Counted from the stretch's first letter, positions 41,672 to 51,404 are shown. The stretch is DNA of 64,000 bases from an uncultured Sphingomonas sp. (GCF_936927845.1 NZ_CAKZHV010000001.1:1-64000), one strand, 5' to 3'. The notes: generated by a model not told the origin, from the sequence alone. Numbers and translations are program-made.

Positions 41672-42421
41672 GTGACGGGCGCGCCCGCATCGGGGCTGGA
41701 GATCGTCCGCGTCCCCGTCCTGTCGGACAATTATTCGTGGCTGGTTCACGACACCGACAGTGGGGAGACGATCGTGGTCGATCCGGGCGAGGCGCAGCCG
41801 GTGCTCGACGCCGCCGCCGCGCGTGGCTGGACGATCAACGCGATCTGGACGACGCACTGGCACCCCGATCACGTCGGCGGCAATGCCGGCGTCGTCGCGG
41901 CGACCGGCGCGACGGTGATCGGTCCCGAGGCCGAGCGCGCGAAGATCGGCGCGCTCGACCGCGGAGTGACCGAGGGCGACACGGTGTCGATCGGTGCGCA
42001 CAAGGCGCGCGTGATGCACGTGCCAGGTCACACGTCGGGGCACATCGCCTTTTACCTCGCCGACGACGCCGCGATCTTCACTGGCGACACCTTGTTCGCG
42101 CTCGGGTGCGGGCGGTTGTTCGAGGGCAGCCCTGAGCAGATGTTCGACAATTTCCGCCGCTACGCCGACCTGCCCGGCGAGACGCGCGTCTATTGCGGGC
42201 ACGAATATACGCAGTCGAACGGCCGCTTCGCGCTGTCGGTCGAGCCTGCCAACGAGGCATTGGTCGCGCGCATGGCCGAGGTCGACCGCCTGCGCGCCGC
42301 GGGCGAGCCGACCGTTCCGACCACCATCGCCGAGGAAGGGGCGACCAATCCGTTCATGCGCGCGGGCGATGCCGGCAAATTCAAGCGGTTGCGCGAGGCC
42401 AAGGATTCTTTTCGCGGTTAG
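41672..42421 (+). CDS. gloB: Hydroxyacylglutathione hydrolase (glyoxalase II)
   Basis: This 249-aa metallo-beta-lactamase-fold enzyme hydrolyses S-lactoylglutathione to D-lactate and glutathione. It has the binuclear metal motif THWHPDHVGG (H-x-H-x-D-H), then VPGHTSGHIAFY, FTGDTLFALGCGRLFEG and YCGHEYTQSN, all characteristic of GloB. A GTG at 41672 is the likely start, 2 bp after the gloA stop. Length matches the family (about 250 aa). Confidence 0.95.
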   Translation: MTGAPASGLEIVRVPVLSDNYSWLVHDTDSGETIVVDPGEAQPVLDAAAARGWTINAIWTTHWHPDHVGGNAGVVAATGATVIGPEAERAKIGALDRGVTEGDTVSIGAHKARVMHVPGHTSGHIAFYLADDAAIFTGDTLFALGCGRLFEGSPEQMFDNFRRYADLPGETRVYCGHEYTQSNGRFALSVEPANEALVARMAEVDRLRAAGEPTVPTTIAEEGATNPFMRAGDAGKFKRLREAKDSFRG

Positions 42422-42457
42422 AAGCGTTTGGCAGCAAACAGACGAGGAGTGGATGCG

Positions 42458-42853
42458 ATGCGCAAACTGCCGTTGATAGTGCTGGTCGCGGGCGTCGGGC
42501 TGGGTGCGGGCGGCGCCGCGCTTGCCAAGCGTGACACGCCCGAACTCGCCTACCAGAAACTGATCGCGGGCAAGGTGCCGGGCAAGCCGCAGTCGTGCAT
42601 CGACACCCGCTTTCGCCAGTCGCAACTCAGCGCCTATGGCAACAAGCTGATCTACCGCATCAGCGACAAGCTCGTGTACGTCAACGAAACCAACGGCGGG
42701 TGCGAACGCGTGGCACAGGGTGACGCGCTCGTCTCGCGGCAGTATCAGACCCGCGCGTGCAGCGGCGACATCGCGACCACGGTGCAACTGCCGCCGGGGA
42801 TCACGACCGGCAGCTGCGCGCTCGGCGATTTCACGCCGTACACCAAACCCTGA
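42458..42853 (+). CDS. Small exported protein of unknown function
   Basis: A 131-aa protein with a clear signal peptide (MRKLPLIVLVAGVGLGAGGAALA) followed by about 108 residues with four cysteines (positions near CIDTRF, GGCER, RACSG and GSCAL), which could form two disulfides in the periplasm. It is preceded by GACGAGGAG, a good ribosome site. I do not recognise the family. It lies between gloB and a PLP enzyme gene without overlap, so co-transcription is uncertain. Confidence 0.75.
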   Translation: MRKLPLIVLVAGVGLGAGGAALAKRDTPELAYQKLIAGKVPGKPQSCIDTRFRQSQLSAYGNKLIYRISDKLVYVNETNGGCERVAQGDALVSRQYQTRACSGDIATTVQLPPGITTGSCALGDFTPYTKP

Positions 42854-42896
42854 GCGGGCGGCCACTAGCGGCCTGCCGCTGCGAGAGAGGAACGTA

Positions 42897-44231
42897 ATGC
42901 CCGACCAGACCGAAGCCGACATGACCGGCGTCGAACAGCGTATCTCCCCCAAGCCGGAGGTGGACGCGATCGGCGGGCGCACGCTCAAGCCCGCAACGCT
43001 GATGATGGGGCACGGCTACGACCCCGCTTTGTCGGAAGGGTCGTTGAAGCCGCCGGTCTTCCTGACCTCGACCTTCGTGTTCCCCAATGCAGCGGCGGGC
43101 AAGCGGCACTTCGAGGGCGTGACCGGCAAGCGGCCGGGCGGTGCGGAAGGCCTCGTCTACTCGCGCTTCAACGGTCCGAACCAGGAGATTCTCGAGGATC
43201 GGCTCGGCATCTGGGAAGGCGCGGAGGACGCGCTCGCCTTCTCCAGCGGCATGTCGGCGATCGCGACCTTGTTCCTGTCGATGGTCAAGCCCGGCGACAC
43301 GATCGTCCATTCGGGGCCGCTCTACGCGGCAACCGAGACGCTGATCGCGCGCGTGCTGGGCAAGTTCGGGATCAACTGGCTCGACTTCCCCGCGGGCGCC
43401 ACGCGCGAGGAGATCGACGCGGTGATGCAGAAGGCCGCCGCGGGCGGAAACGTCGCGCTGATCTATCTCGAAAGCCCCGCCAATCCGACCAACGCGCTGG
43501 TCGACGTCGAGGCGGTCGCCGCGAGCCGCAACGCGGTGTTCGCCGACCATGCGAGCAAGCCGCCGATCGCGATCGACAACACCTTCCTGGGGCCGCTCTG
43601 GTCGCAGCCGCTGAAGCACGGCGCCGACATCGTCGTCTATTCGCTCACCAAATACGCCGGCGGGCACTCCGATCTGGTCGCGGGCGGCGTGCTGGGGTCG
43701 AAGGAGCAGATCAACACGATCCGCGCGATGCGCAACACGATTGGCACGATCTGCGACCCCAACACCGCGTGGATGCTGCTGCGCAGCCTGGAAACGCTGG
43801 AACTGCGCATGAGCCGCGCGGGTGAGAATGCGGCCAAGGTGTGCGCGTGGCTGCGCGACCAGCCGCAGGTCGAGCGCGTCGGCTATCTCGGCTTCCTCTC
43901 CGAGGGCAGCACCGAGGGGCCGGAAGGGCGGCAGGCCGACATCTACCGCCGCAACTGCACCGGCGGCGGATCGACCTTCTCGCTCTACCTGAAAGGCGGC
44001 GAGGCCGAGGCGTTCCGCTTCCTCGACGCGCTCAAGATCGCGAAGCTCGCGGTGTCGCTCGGCGGGACCGAGACGCTGGCGAGCCACCCGGCGGGCATGA
44101 CCCATCTGTCGGTCGCCGACGAGCGCAAGCAGGCGCTGGGGATCACCGACAATCTGGTGCGCATCTCGATCGGGGTCGAGGATGCCGACGACCTGATTGC
44201 CGACTTCGCCAACGCGCTGGCGGCGATCTGA
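42897..44231 (+). CDS. Cystathionine gamma-synthase family PLP enzyme
   Basis: This 444-aa fold-type I PLP enzyme belongs to the trans-sulfuration (Cys/Met metabolism) family. The PLP lysine is K252 in VVYSLTKYAGGHSDL; YSRFNGPNQEILEDRL, SSGMSAIATLF and IAIDNTFLGPLW are further family landmarks. The long variant with an N-terminal extension is typical of proteins annotated as cystathionine gamma-synthase family or methionine gamma-lyase in sphingomonads. Whether it synthesises cystathionine or degrades sulfur amino acids cannot be decided from the motifs. Confidence 0.88.
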   Translation: MPDQTEADMTGVEQRISPKPEVDAIGGRTLKPATLMMGHGYDPALSEGSLKPPVFLTSTFVFPNAAAGKRHFEGVTGKRPGGAEGLVYSRFNGPNQEILEDRLGIWEGAEDALAFSSGMSAIATLFLSMVKPGDTIVHSGPLYAATETLIARVLGKFGINWLDFPAGATREEIDAVMQKAAAGGNVALIYLESPANPTNALVDVEAVAASRNAVFADHASKPPIAIDNTFLGPLWSQPLKHGADIVVYSLTKYAGGHSDLVAGGVLGSKEQINTIRAMRNTIGTICDPNTAWMLLRSLETLELRMSRAGENAAKVCAWLRDQPQVERVGYLGFLSEGSTEGPEGRQADIYRRNCTGGGSTFSLYLKGGEAEAFRFLDALKIAKLAVSLGGTETLASHPAGMTHLSVADERKQALGITDNLVRISIGVEDADDLIADFANALAAI

Positions 44232-44322
44232 CGCACAACCGCGTGACTTAACGCTTTCCCGCCCGCGTGTTTGCCGCCATCCTGATCGGGCGGCGGCAGA
44301 CCGCGGGTGATGGAGAGCGAGC

Positions 44323-45783
44323 ATGACCAAGCGGATCGCGGTGATCGGCGCCGGCATGGGCGGGCTATGCGCGGCGATCCAGGCGCGCGCGGCGGGCCAT
44401 TTGGTCACGCTGTTCGAGCATGCCGACGCGGTCGGCGGCACGTGGCGCGCCAACCGCTATCCCGGGGTCGCGTGCGACGTGCCCGCGATCCTCTACCAGT
44501 TCAGCTTCGCTCCTAACCCGCACTGGAGCCACCATTACGCGCGCGGGCCCGAAATCCATGCCTATACCGAGGCATTGGTCGAACAGTTCGGGCTCGCTGA
44601 GGTGTTGCGGCTGAACGAGGGCGTCACGCGCGCGGTGTGGGACGAGGCAAGCGCGACCTGGGCGGTCGAGACCGAATGCGGTGCGCGCGAGACATTCGAC
44701 GCGATCGTCCCCGCGCTCGGGCAACTCTCGCGCCCGCAACTGCCCGACATCGCGGGCCTGGGCGACTTCGCCGGACAGACCTTCCACGCCGCCGAATGGC
44801 CCGATGGTCTCGATCTTACCGGCAAACGGGTCGGTGTCGTCGGATCGGCGGCGAGCGCGGTGCAGTTGATCCCCGAAGTCGCCAGACAGGCCGCGCACCT
44901 CGTCGTGTTCCAGCGCACGCCCAATTGGATCATCCCGCGCAACGACACCGCGGTCACGCCCGAGGCAAAGGCGCTGATGGCGACCAACCTGGAGGTCGCG
45001 ATGCGGCTGGGTGCGGCGAGCCGGGCGATGATCTTCGACAATGCCGACACGTTTTTCTGGCAGGCGTTCAAGTGGACGCCCGAGGGGCGCGCCGCCTTTA
45101 CCCGCACCGCGCTCGACCATCTCGAGGCGCAGGTGGCCGATCCGGCGCTGCGCGCGAAGCTGACCCCCGATTACCCGATCGGGTGCAAGCGCATCCTGAT
45201 CTGCGACGATTTCTATCCCGCGCTGTGCCGCGACAACGTCACGCTGGAGACGAGCGCGATCGCGCGGATCGAGGCGGGCGGCGTGCGCACCGCCGACGGC
45301 TTTCACGACCTCGACGTGCTGATCTTCGCGACCGGGTTCGAAACGACGGCGTGGAACTGGTCGATGGAGGTGGTGGGCGAGGGCGGCCGCACGCTCGCCG
45401 AGGCATGGTCCGACGGGCCCGAGGCGTATCTGGGGATCATGGCGTACGGTTTCCCCAACATGTTCATGCTCTATGGTCCCAACACGAACCTGGGGCATAA
45501 TTCGATCAGCTTCATGATCGAGCAGCAGGTCGGCTTCATGCTGCGCGCGCTGGCGGCGGCGGACAGCGACGGGGCCCGCACGGTGCGCGTCACCGCGGAG
45601 GGGCAGGCGCGCTTCAACGACGCGATCGCGCAGACGCTCGCGCAGACGGTGTGGGCCGATCCGCATTGTCGCAGTTGGTACAAGGCAGCGAACGGGCGCG
45701 TGTACCAGAATTGGTCGGGTAGCTGCACCGACTATGCCGCGGCGACCGCCGAGATCGACCGCGCCGCAGTGGCGATCGGCTGA
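44323..45783 (+). CDS. Flavin-containing monooxygenase, Baeyer-Villiger type
   Basis: This 486-aa FAD/NADPH enzyme has an N-terminal FAD motif (IAVIGAGMGGLCAA), the Baeyer-Villiger fingerprint FAGQTFHAAEWP (F-x-G-x-x-x-H-x-x-x-W-P) and a second Rossmann motif VGVVGSAASAVQ for NADPH. Together they support a Baeyer-Villiger monooxygenase that inserts oxygen next to a ketone. The substrate is unknown and no pathway genes surround it. RBS GGAGAG precedes the ATG. Confidence 0.85.
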   Translation: MTKRIAVIGAGMGGLCAAIQARAAGHLVTLFEHADAVGGTWRANRYPGVACDVPAILYQFSFAPNPHWSHHYARGPEIHAYTEALVEQFGLAEVLRLNEGVTRAVWDEASATWAVETECGARETFDAIVPALGQLSRPQLPDIAGLGDFAGQTFHAAEWPDGLDLTGKRVGVVGSAASAVQLIPEVARQAAHLVVFQRTPNWIIPRNDTAVTPEAKALMATNLEVAMRLGAASRAMIFDNADTFFWQAFKWTPEGRAAFTRTALDHLEAQVADPALRAKLTPDYPIGCKRILICDDFYPALCRDNVTLETSAIARIEAGGVRTADGFHDLDVLIFATGFETTAWNWSMEVVGEGGRTLAEAWSDGPEAYLGIMAYGFPNMFMLYGPNTNLGHNSISFMIEQQVGFMLRALAAADSDGARTVRVTAEGQARFNDAIAQTLAQTVWADPHCRSWYKAANGRVYQNWSGSCTDYAAATAEIDRAAVAIG

Positions 45784-45830
45784 ACGCGATCCGCCTCGCC
45801 TCGCCGCGCGATGTGTGGCAGGCGGGCGCC

Positions 45831-47009
45831 ATGGAACAATTCGATGCGATCGTGCTCGGCGCCGGTGGCGCCGGGCTGATGTGCGCGGCCGTGGCGGGAC
45901 AGCGCGGTCGGCGCGTCGTCGTGCTCGACCACGGGCACGAGCCGGGGCGCAAAATCGTCATCTCGGGCGGTGGGCGGTGCAATTTCACCAACCGCGAGGC
46001 GGTGGCCGATCGCTACGTGTCGACCAACCCGCATTTCGCCAAGTCGGCGCTTGGCCGCTACACCGCGGCCGATTTCCTTGCGCTGGTCGAGCGGTACGGG
46101 ATCGCGTGGCACGAGAAGACGCTGGGGCAGTTGTTCTGCGACGGCTCCGCGCGGCAGATCGTGTCGATGCTGCTGGACGAGTGCGACAAAGGCGCGGTAA
46201 CGTTGCGGCTGGGCGGTCAGCTCGGCGAGATCGGCCATGCCGACGCGCGCTACACGGTCGAGCACGACGGGCGGCGCTACGTGGCGCCTTCGCTGGTGAT
46301 CGCGACCGGCGGGCCGTCGATCCCGAAGCTTGGCGCGACTGGCTTCGCCTATGATCTGGCGCGACGGTTCGGGTTGAAGGTGGTCGAGCCGCGCCCCGCG
46401 CTGGTGCCGCTGACGCTGCCGGGCGAGGAGGCGCTGTTCCGCGCGCTGTCGGGTGTCGCGACGCCGGTGGTGGCGGGCTCGCTGCCCGCGAAGGGGCGCG
46501 GCGCTTCGTTTGCCGAGGCGGCTTTGTTCACGCACCGCGGCCTGAGCGGCCCCGCGATCCTGCAGGTGTCGTCCTATTGGCGTCCGGGCGAGGCGGTCAC
46601 GATCGACCTCGTGCCGGGTGCTGCGCCCGGCTGGCTGCGCGAGGCCAAGCGCGCGCGCCCGCGAAGCACGCTCGCGTCGGTGCTGCCGCTGCCGGGACGG
46701 TTGAGCGACGCGCTCGCCGAGATGATCGGCATCACCGAACTGGGGACCGCGACCGATCGCGTGCTCGAAGATGCCGAGCGTCGGCTCGCCGACTGGCGCT
46801 TCCACCCGAACGGCACCGAAGGGTTCGCCAAGGCCGAGGTGACGGTCGGCGGCATCGCTACCGCGGGTCTGTCGTCGAAAACGATGGAAGCGCGCCACCT
46901 GCCCGGCCTGTACGCGATCGGCGAGGCGGTGGACGTGACCGGCTGGCTGGGAGGCTACAATTTCCAATGGGCGTGGGCGAGCGGCTGGGCGGCGGCGCAG
47001 GCGGTGTGA
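45831..47009 (+). CDS. HI0933/YhiN-family flavoprotein
   Basis: This 392-aa FAD-dependent oxidoreductase of the HI0933 (TIGR00275-like) family starts with DAIVLGAGGAGLMCAAVAG and has the diagnostic RKIVISGGGRCNFTN, LGQLFCDGSA and, near the end, GLYAIGEAVDVTGWLGGYNFQWAW. The reaction catalysed by this widespread family is not established. ATG 45831 is chosen, just upstream of the FAD motif. It follows the monooxygenase by 47 bp. Confidence 0.9.
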   Translation: MEQFDAIVLGAGGAGLMCAAVAGQRGRRVVVLDHGHEPGRKIVISGGGRCNFTNREAVADRYVSTNPHFAKSALGRYTAADFLALVERYGIAWHEKTLGQLFCDGSARQIVSMLLDECDKGAVTLRLGGQLGEIGHADARYTVEHDGRRYVAPSLVIATGGPSIPKLGATGFAYDLARRFGLKVVEPRPALVPLTLPGEEALFRALSGVATPVVAGSLPAKGRGASFAEAALFTHRGLSGPAILQVSSYWRPGEAVTIDLVPGAAPGWLREAKRARPRSTLASVLPLPGRLSDALAEMIGITELGTATDRVLEDAERRLADWRFHPNGTEGFAKAEVTVGGIATAGLSSKTMEARHLPGLYAIGEAVDVTGWLGGYNFQWAWASGWAAAQAV

Positions 47010-47092
47010 ACTAGATCACGACCCTTTCCGCGCTTGCGTCGGCGATGACCCGAGCGCACTTTCCGCGCGGCAGGTGACGCGAGGGGGCGGGG

Positions 47093-47488
47093 ATGGCGGT
47101 AACGGGCATCGGCGGCATCTTCTTTCGGGCGGCCGACCCGGAGCGGTTGTCCGATTGGTACCGGACTCACCTGAACGTCGGCGCGGGCTGCATGACGGCG
47201 GACATCGCGTCCGCGCGCGCCAAGCCCGATCCGTGGTTCTGGCGCACCGGCGGCGGCCCGGTCGTGTTCGCGCCATTCCCTGCCGACAGCGATTATTTCT
47301 CAGCGGATCGCCAGTGGATGCTAAATTTCCGCGTTGACGCGATCGATCGGATGATTGCGGCACTGCGCGATGCCGGCATCGCGGTGGAGACGCGTGCCGA
47401 ATGGGACGAGGCAGGCATCGGGCGCTTTGCCCGCCTGCACGATCCCGAGGGTAATCCGATCGAATTGTGGGAACCGGCGGAGGCCTAG
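47093..47488 (+). CDS. VOC-family (glyoxalase/bleomycin-resistance fold) protein
   Basis: A 131-aa protein made of two beta-alpha-beta-beta-beta units of the vicinal oxygen chelate fold: GIGGIFFRAADPERLSDWYR at the start and ARLHDPEGNPIELWEP at the end, the latter carrying the usual C-terminal metal-ligand Glu. The first-position ligand His is not obvious, so a catalytic role is uncertain. It is convergent with murA. Confidence 0.8.
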   Translation: MAVTGIGGIFFRAADPERLSDWYRTHLNVGAGCMTADIASARAKPDPWFWRTGGGPVVFAPFPADSDYFSADRQWMLNFRVDAIDRMIAALRDAGIAVETRAEWDEAGIGRFARLHDPEGNPIELWEPAEA

Positions 47489-47509
47489 CCCGTCGATCCC
47501 CAAACTGCC

Positions 47510-48793
47510 TCAGCCGTCGCCGACGCGCTCGATATCGGCGCCGACCGCCGACAGCTTCTCCTCCAGCCGCTCGTAACCGCGGTCGAGGTGGTAGATACGG
47601 CTCACCTGCGTCTCGCCGTCCGCGACAAGGCCGGCGATGATGAGGCTCATCGACGCGCGCAGGTCGGTCGCCATCACCGGCGCGCCGACGAGGCGGTCGA
47701 CGCCCTGGACGACGGCGGTGCGGCCGCGCACCTGGATGTCGGCCCCCATCCGCGCCAGCTCGGGTACGTGCATGTAGCGGTTCTCGAAGATCGTTTCGGT
47801 CAGCACGCTGGCGCCGTCGGCGCGGCACAGCATCGCCATGAACTGCGCCTGCATGTCGGTCGCGAAGCCGGGGAAGGGCGCCGTGGTGATGTTGAGCGGG
47901 CGCAGGCGGTTCGGCGCGGCGACGCGGATCGTGCCGCGGCCGATCTCGACCTCGACGCCGGCCTCGCGCAGCGCGTCCAGCGTCGCGCCCATCTCGTCCG
48001 CGCCGATGTTGGTCAGCGTCACGTCGCCGCCGGTAATCGCGGCGGCGCACGCGTAGCTGCCCGCCTCGATCCGGTCGGGCATGACCGAATAGGTCGCCCC
48101 GTGCAGCTCGCGCACGCCCTCGATCTCCAGCGTCTCGGTCCCGATACCCTGGATCGACGCGCCCATCGCGACGAGGCAGCGGCACAGATCGACGATCTCG
48201 GGCTCGCGCGCGGCATTCTCGATCCGGGTCGGGCCGGCGGCGGTCACCGCGGCCATGACGACATTCTCGGTCGCGCCGACCGAGACGACCGGGAAGCGAT
48301 AGCTGCCGCCCGACAGCCGTCCGCCGGGTGCGGAAGCCGTGACATAGCCCGCGCTCATCTCCAGCTTCGCGCCGATCGCCTCCAGCGCTTTCAGATGGAG
48401 GTCGATCGGGCGGTTGCCGATCGCGCAGCCGCCGGGCAGCGACACGCGCGCTTCGCCCGCGCGCGCGAGAATGGGGCCGAGCACCAGGATCGACGCGCGC
48501 ATCTTGCGCACGATGTCATAGGGCGCCTCCGCGCTGGTGAGCTGCCCGGCGCGGATCGTCATCACGCGGCCGAACTCGTCGGGGCGCGACCCCTCGATCC
48601 GGGTCGAAGCGCCCAATTGGTTGAGCAGGTGGCCGAAGCCGTCGACGTCGGCGAGCCGGGGCAGGTTGCGCAGCGTCAGCGGCTCGTCGGTCAGGATCGC
48701 GCACGGCATCAGCGTGAGTGCGGCGTTCTTCGCGCCCGAGATGGGGAGATTGCCCGACAGCCGATTGCCGCCGCGAATAAGGATACGGTCCAT
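47510..48793 (-). CDS. murA: UDP-N-acetylglucosamine 1-carboxyvinyltransferase MurA
   Basis: MurA (427 aa) transfers enolpyruvate from PEP to UDP-GlcNAc, the first committed step of peptidoglycan synthesis. It shows GAKNAALTLMP with K22-N23, the catalytic Cys123 in LPGGCAIGNRPID (the fosfomycin target residue), and IFENRYMHVPELARMGADI. Length and start agree with the family. It is transcribed as a single gene, divergent from the Crp/Fnr-type regulator across a 186-bp gap. Confidence 0.97.
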   Translation of the reverse strand: MDRILIRGGNRLSGNLPISGAKNAALTLMPCAILTDEPLTLRNLPRLADVDGFGHLLNQLGASTRIEGSRPDEFGRVMTIRAGQLTSAEAPYDIVRKMRASILVLGPILARAGEARVSLPGGCAIGNRPIDLHLKALEAIGAKLEMSAGYVTASAPGGRLSGGSYRFPVVSVGATENVVMAAVTAAGPTRIENAAREPEIVDLCRCLVAMGASIQGIGTETLEIEGVRELHGATYSVMPDRIEAGSYACAAAITGGDVTLTNIGADEMGATLDALREAGVEVEIGRGTIRVAAPNRLRPLNITTAPFPGFATDMQAQFMAMLCRADGASVLTETIFENRYMHVPELARMGADIQVRGRTAVVQGVDRLVGAPVMATDLRASMSLIIAGLVADGETQVSRIYHLDRGYERLEEKLSAVGADIERVGDG

Positions 48794-48909
48794 CCCGCTT
48801 CATCTATCGCGCCGACCCGCCGCCGCCAAGCGTCGCGCACCGATCGGGCGCGTCTACGACCAGGCGACGTCTAAGGATCCGCGCGAAATACCGACAGGAT
48901 TGCTCACCC

Positions 48910-48923
48910 TTGATCGATTTTAA
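48910..48923 (+). promoter_or_regulatory. Possible Crp/Fnr-type box upstream of the regulator gene
   Basis: TTGATCGATTTTAA in the murA/regulator gap has one perfect half-site of the FNR/FixK consensus TTGAT-N4-ATCAA and one poor half-site (three of five matches). It is 57 bp before the GTG of the Crp/Fnr-type gene and could mediate autoregulation. The match is weak. Confidence 0.25.
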
Positions 48924-48979
48924 TGCGTGGGGCGCCGCGTGGCTCATAAGCGGCAAGAATAACAAGGGGTTTCGACTGC

Positions 48980-49717
48980 GTGCGGGTACGTTCCTTCGTC
49001 GATCGAATCGACGAGTTTCTTCCGTTGTCCTTGTCCGAGCGCGAAGCCCTGACCGCCTTGCAGGGGCGCACGCGCTCGCTTCGGCGCGGCGCGGTGCTGG
49101 TGCGCGAGAACGACCGCACTAGCGACCTGTTCGTGTTGAAAAGCGGCATGTTGATGAGCTACGTGCTGACCGACGACGGCAGCCGGCAGATCCTGCGCTT
49201 CCTGTTCCCGGGCGACGTGACGGGCGCGTCCGCGCTCGCTTACTCCAACTCGCCCGAGAGCGTCGCGGCATTGTGCGAGAGCGTCGTGTGCCTGTTCGAC
49301 CGCACCCAGGTCGCCGACGTGCTGGCGCGGCACCCGCGGCTCGCGCTGGCGCTGACCGCGATCGATCAGGCCGAGCGCGCGGCGATGACCGACCGGCTCG
49401 CGGGGCTGGGGCGCACCTCGGCGCAGGCGCGGATCGCGGCGGTGCTGCTCGACCTGCGCGACCGGCTACGCCGTACCGGCGAGGACGTGGCGAGCGGTTT
49501 CACGCTGCCGCTGACGCAGGAGGAGATCGGCGACGCGAGCGGGCTGACCGCGGTGCACGTCAACCGCATGCTGCGCCAGTTGGAGGACATGGGGCTGATC
49601 GTGCGCACCGGCACGCGCGTGACGCTGTCCGACGAGACGCGGTTAAAGCGCGCGGCGAAATACGTCGACCGGCTCGCCGCGATCGACCTGTCGTGGATGG
49701 TGTCCGCCGGCGCGTGA
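48980..49717 (+). CDS. Crp/Fnr-family transcriptional regulator
   Basis: A 245-aa regulator with an N-terminal cyclic-nucleotide-binding-like beta-barrel (LRRGAVLVRENDRTSDLFVLKSG, FLFPGDVTG), a dimerisation helix and a C-terminal winged helix with LPLTQEEIGDASGLTAVHVN as the helix-turn-helix. The cysteine cluster of oxygen-sensing FNR is missing, and the recognition helix lacks the E-x-x-S-R of classical FNR, so its signal and target are unknown. The GTG start has an AAGGGG ribosome site. Convergent with the phosphomannomutase gene. Confidence 0.88.
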   Translation: MRVRSFVDRIDEFLPLSLSEREALTALQGRTRSLRRGAVLVRENDRTSDLFVLKSGMLMSYVLTDDGSRQILRFLFPGDVTGASALAYSNSPESVAALCESVVCLFDRTQVADVLARHPRLALALTAIDQAERAAMTDRLAGLGRTSAQARIAAVLLDLRDRLRRTGEDVASGFTLPLTQEEIGDASGLTAVHVNRMLRQLEDMGLIVRTGTRVTLSDETRLKRAAKYVDRLAAIDLSWMVSAGA

Positions 49718-49724
49718 ACCCGGC

Positions 49725-51104
49725 TCAGCCGCGCGACACGCCGCTCTGCTCAAGCTGTCGGTCGATGTCGGCGAGCAGCCGCTCCAGCCCTGCCTCGTCC
49801 GCGGCCTCGGCGCGCAGCGTGACCGCGGCCTGCGTGTTCGACGCGCGCAGCAGCCACCAGCCGTCGCGCGTCGAGACGCGCAGCCCGTCGGTCACGTCCA
49901 CGTCCCCACCCTCCGCTGCGCCTTGGGCCAGGACACGCGCGCGCACCTCGTCGACGATCGCGAGGCGGCGATCCTCGGCCACCGCCACGCGCAGCTCGGG
50001 CGAGGCGCAGGTCGGCGGCAAGCGGTCGATCAGCTCGGCGAGCGAGCAACCCGACAGATGGATCGCGCGCATCAGCCGGACCGCGGCGTAAGCGGCATCG
50101 TCGAAGCCGTAATAATCGTGCGCGAAGAAGATGTGGCCCGACAATTCGGCCCCGATCGCCGCGCGCTCCGCCTTCATCCGCGCCTTGATCTGGCTGTGGC
50201 CCGACTTCGCCATCACCGCGCGTCCGCCGAGCGCGCGGACGCGGTCGAACAGCGTGTTGCTCGATTTCACGTCGGCGACGACGCACGCGCCCGGCTGCTC
50301 GCGCAGCAGCGGCTCGGCCAGGAGGGCGAGGATCTGGTCGCCCCACACGATCCGCCCGCGCGCGTCGACCGCGCCGATGCGGTCGCCGTCGCCGTCGAAC
50401 GCGAAGCCTAAGTCGAGCCGCTCGCGCCGCACCAGCGCGATCAGGTCGGCGAGGTTGGTGGGGATCGTCGGGTCGGGGTGGTGGTGGGGAAAGGTGCCGT
50501 CGACGGCGGTATGGAGCAGGTGATGCTCGCCTGGCAGCAGCTGCGTCAGCCGCTCGATCACCGGACCCGCGGCGCCGTTGCCGGTGTCCCAGCCGGTGCG
50601 GAAGCTGCCGCCCGCATATCCTGCGAACAGGCGGCCGACGTAATCCTCCATCACGGCGGCGTCGCTGACGGTGCCCGAACCGTGCTCCCAGTCGCCCGCC
50701 TTCGCCAACCGCGCCAGATCGCGCACGTCGTCGCCAAAGAAGCTGTCGTGCGCCAGGACGAGCTTGAACCCGTTGTCGGCGGCCGGATTGTGGCTGCCGG
50801 TGACCTGGACGGCGGCGTCGACCTCCAGCGTTGCTTCGGCGTAATAGAGCATCGGCGATGGACCGAGGCCGATCCGCACGACGTCGACCCCGCTGGCGGT
50901 GAGCCCATCGACCAGCGCTGCCTCCAGCGCGGGCGAGGACAGACGTCCGTCGCGCCCCACTGCGACACGGCGCCCGCCGGCACGGCGAAGCCGGGTCGCG
51001 AAGCTGCGTCCAACCGCATAAGCGTCCGCCTCGCCCAACGTCTCGCCGACGGTGCCGCGGATGTCATAATCGCGCAGGATGGATGGGTGGAAGCGGTGCG
51101 TCAT
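49725..51104 (-). CDS. Phosphomannomutase/phosphoglucomutase
   Basis: This 459-aa alpha-D-phosphohexomutase interconverts mannose or glucose 6- and 1-phosphates for polysaccharide and nucleotide-sugar synthesis. It has ILRDYDIRGTVGE, the phosphoserine loop QVTGSHNPAADNG (S104), the metal-binding FDGDGDRIG and a sugar-binding GAELSGHIFF. ATG 51104 is chosen over an upstream start because it immediately precedes the conserved N-terminus. The name pgm/manB or exoC depends on specificity, which the sequence does not settle. Confidence 0.93.
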   Translation of the reverse strand: MTHRFHPSILRDYDIRGTVGETLGEADAYAVGRSFATRLRRAGGRRVAVGRDGRLSSPALEAALVDGLTASGVDVVRIGLGPSPMLYYAEATLEVDAAVQVTGSHNPAADNGFKLVLAHDSFFGDDVRDLARLAKAGDWEHGSGTVSDAAVMEDYVGRLFAGYAGGSFRTGWDTGNGAAGPVIERLTQLLPGEHHLLHTAVDGTFPHHHPDPTIPTNLADLIALVRRERLDLGFAFDGDGDRIGAVDARGRIVWGDQILALLAEPLLREQPGACVVADVKSSNTLFDRVRALGGRAVMAKSGHSQIKARMKAERAAIGAELSGHIFFAHDYYGFDDAAYAAVRLMRAIHLSGCSLAELIDRLPPTCASPELRVAVAEDRRLAIVDEVRARVLAQGAAEGGDVDVTDGLRVSTRDGWWLLRASNTQAAVTLRAEAADEAGLERLLADIDRQLEQSGVSRG

Positions 51105-51143
51105 CCGCCCGACGCTAGCGGCAATGACGCGTGCGACCAACCG

Positions 51144-51404
51144 TCAGCGCGCGGCTTCCTGTCGCCGCAGCAGCAGGTCGCGCGCGGCGTTGACGCGGCG
51201 TGCCTCCTCCGCCGAACCGCCGCGGTCGGGATGAAGCTCGGCGATCAGTCGCCGGTGCGCGGCGCGGATCGTGTCGGCATCGGCGTCGGCGCCGACGCCC
51301 AGCGTCCGGCGCGCCGTCGCGACCGCGCTCGGCCGGCGCGACGGCGGTTTCTTCAGCAGCCACCACACCGCCCAGATCACCAGTGCGGCGACGATCCACT
51401 TCAC
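51144..51404 (-). CDS. Small membrane-anchored J-domain protein
   Basis: An 86-aa protein with one N-terminal transmembrane helix (IVAALVIWAVWWLL) and a short C-terminal J domain containing the HPD motif in LIAELHPDRGG, which stimulates DnaK-type ATPases. It overlaps mipZ by 4 bp, so it is translated in concert with the division-site ATPase. A role in chaperone recruitment to the membrane is inference; the link to MipZ is positional only. Confidence 0.88.
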   Translation of the reverse strand: MKWIVAALVIWAVWWLLKKPPSRRPSAVATARRTLGVGADADADTIRAAHRRLIAELHPDRGGSAEEARRVNAARDLLLRRQEAAR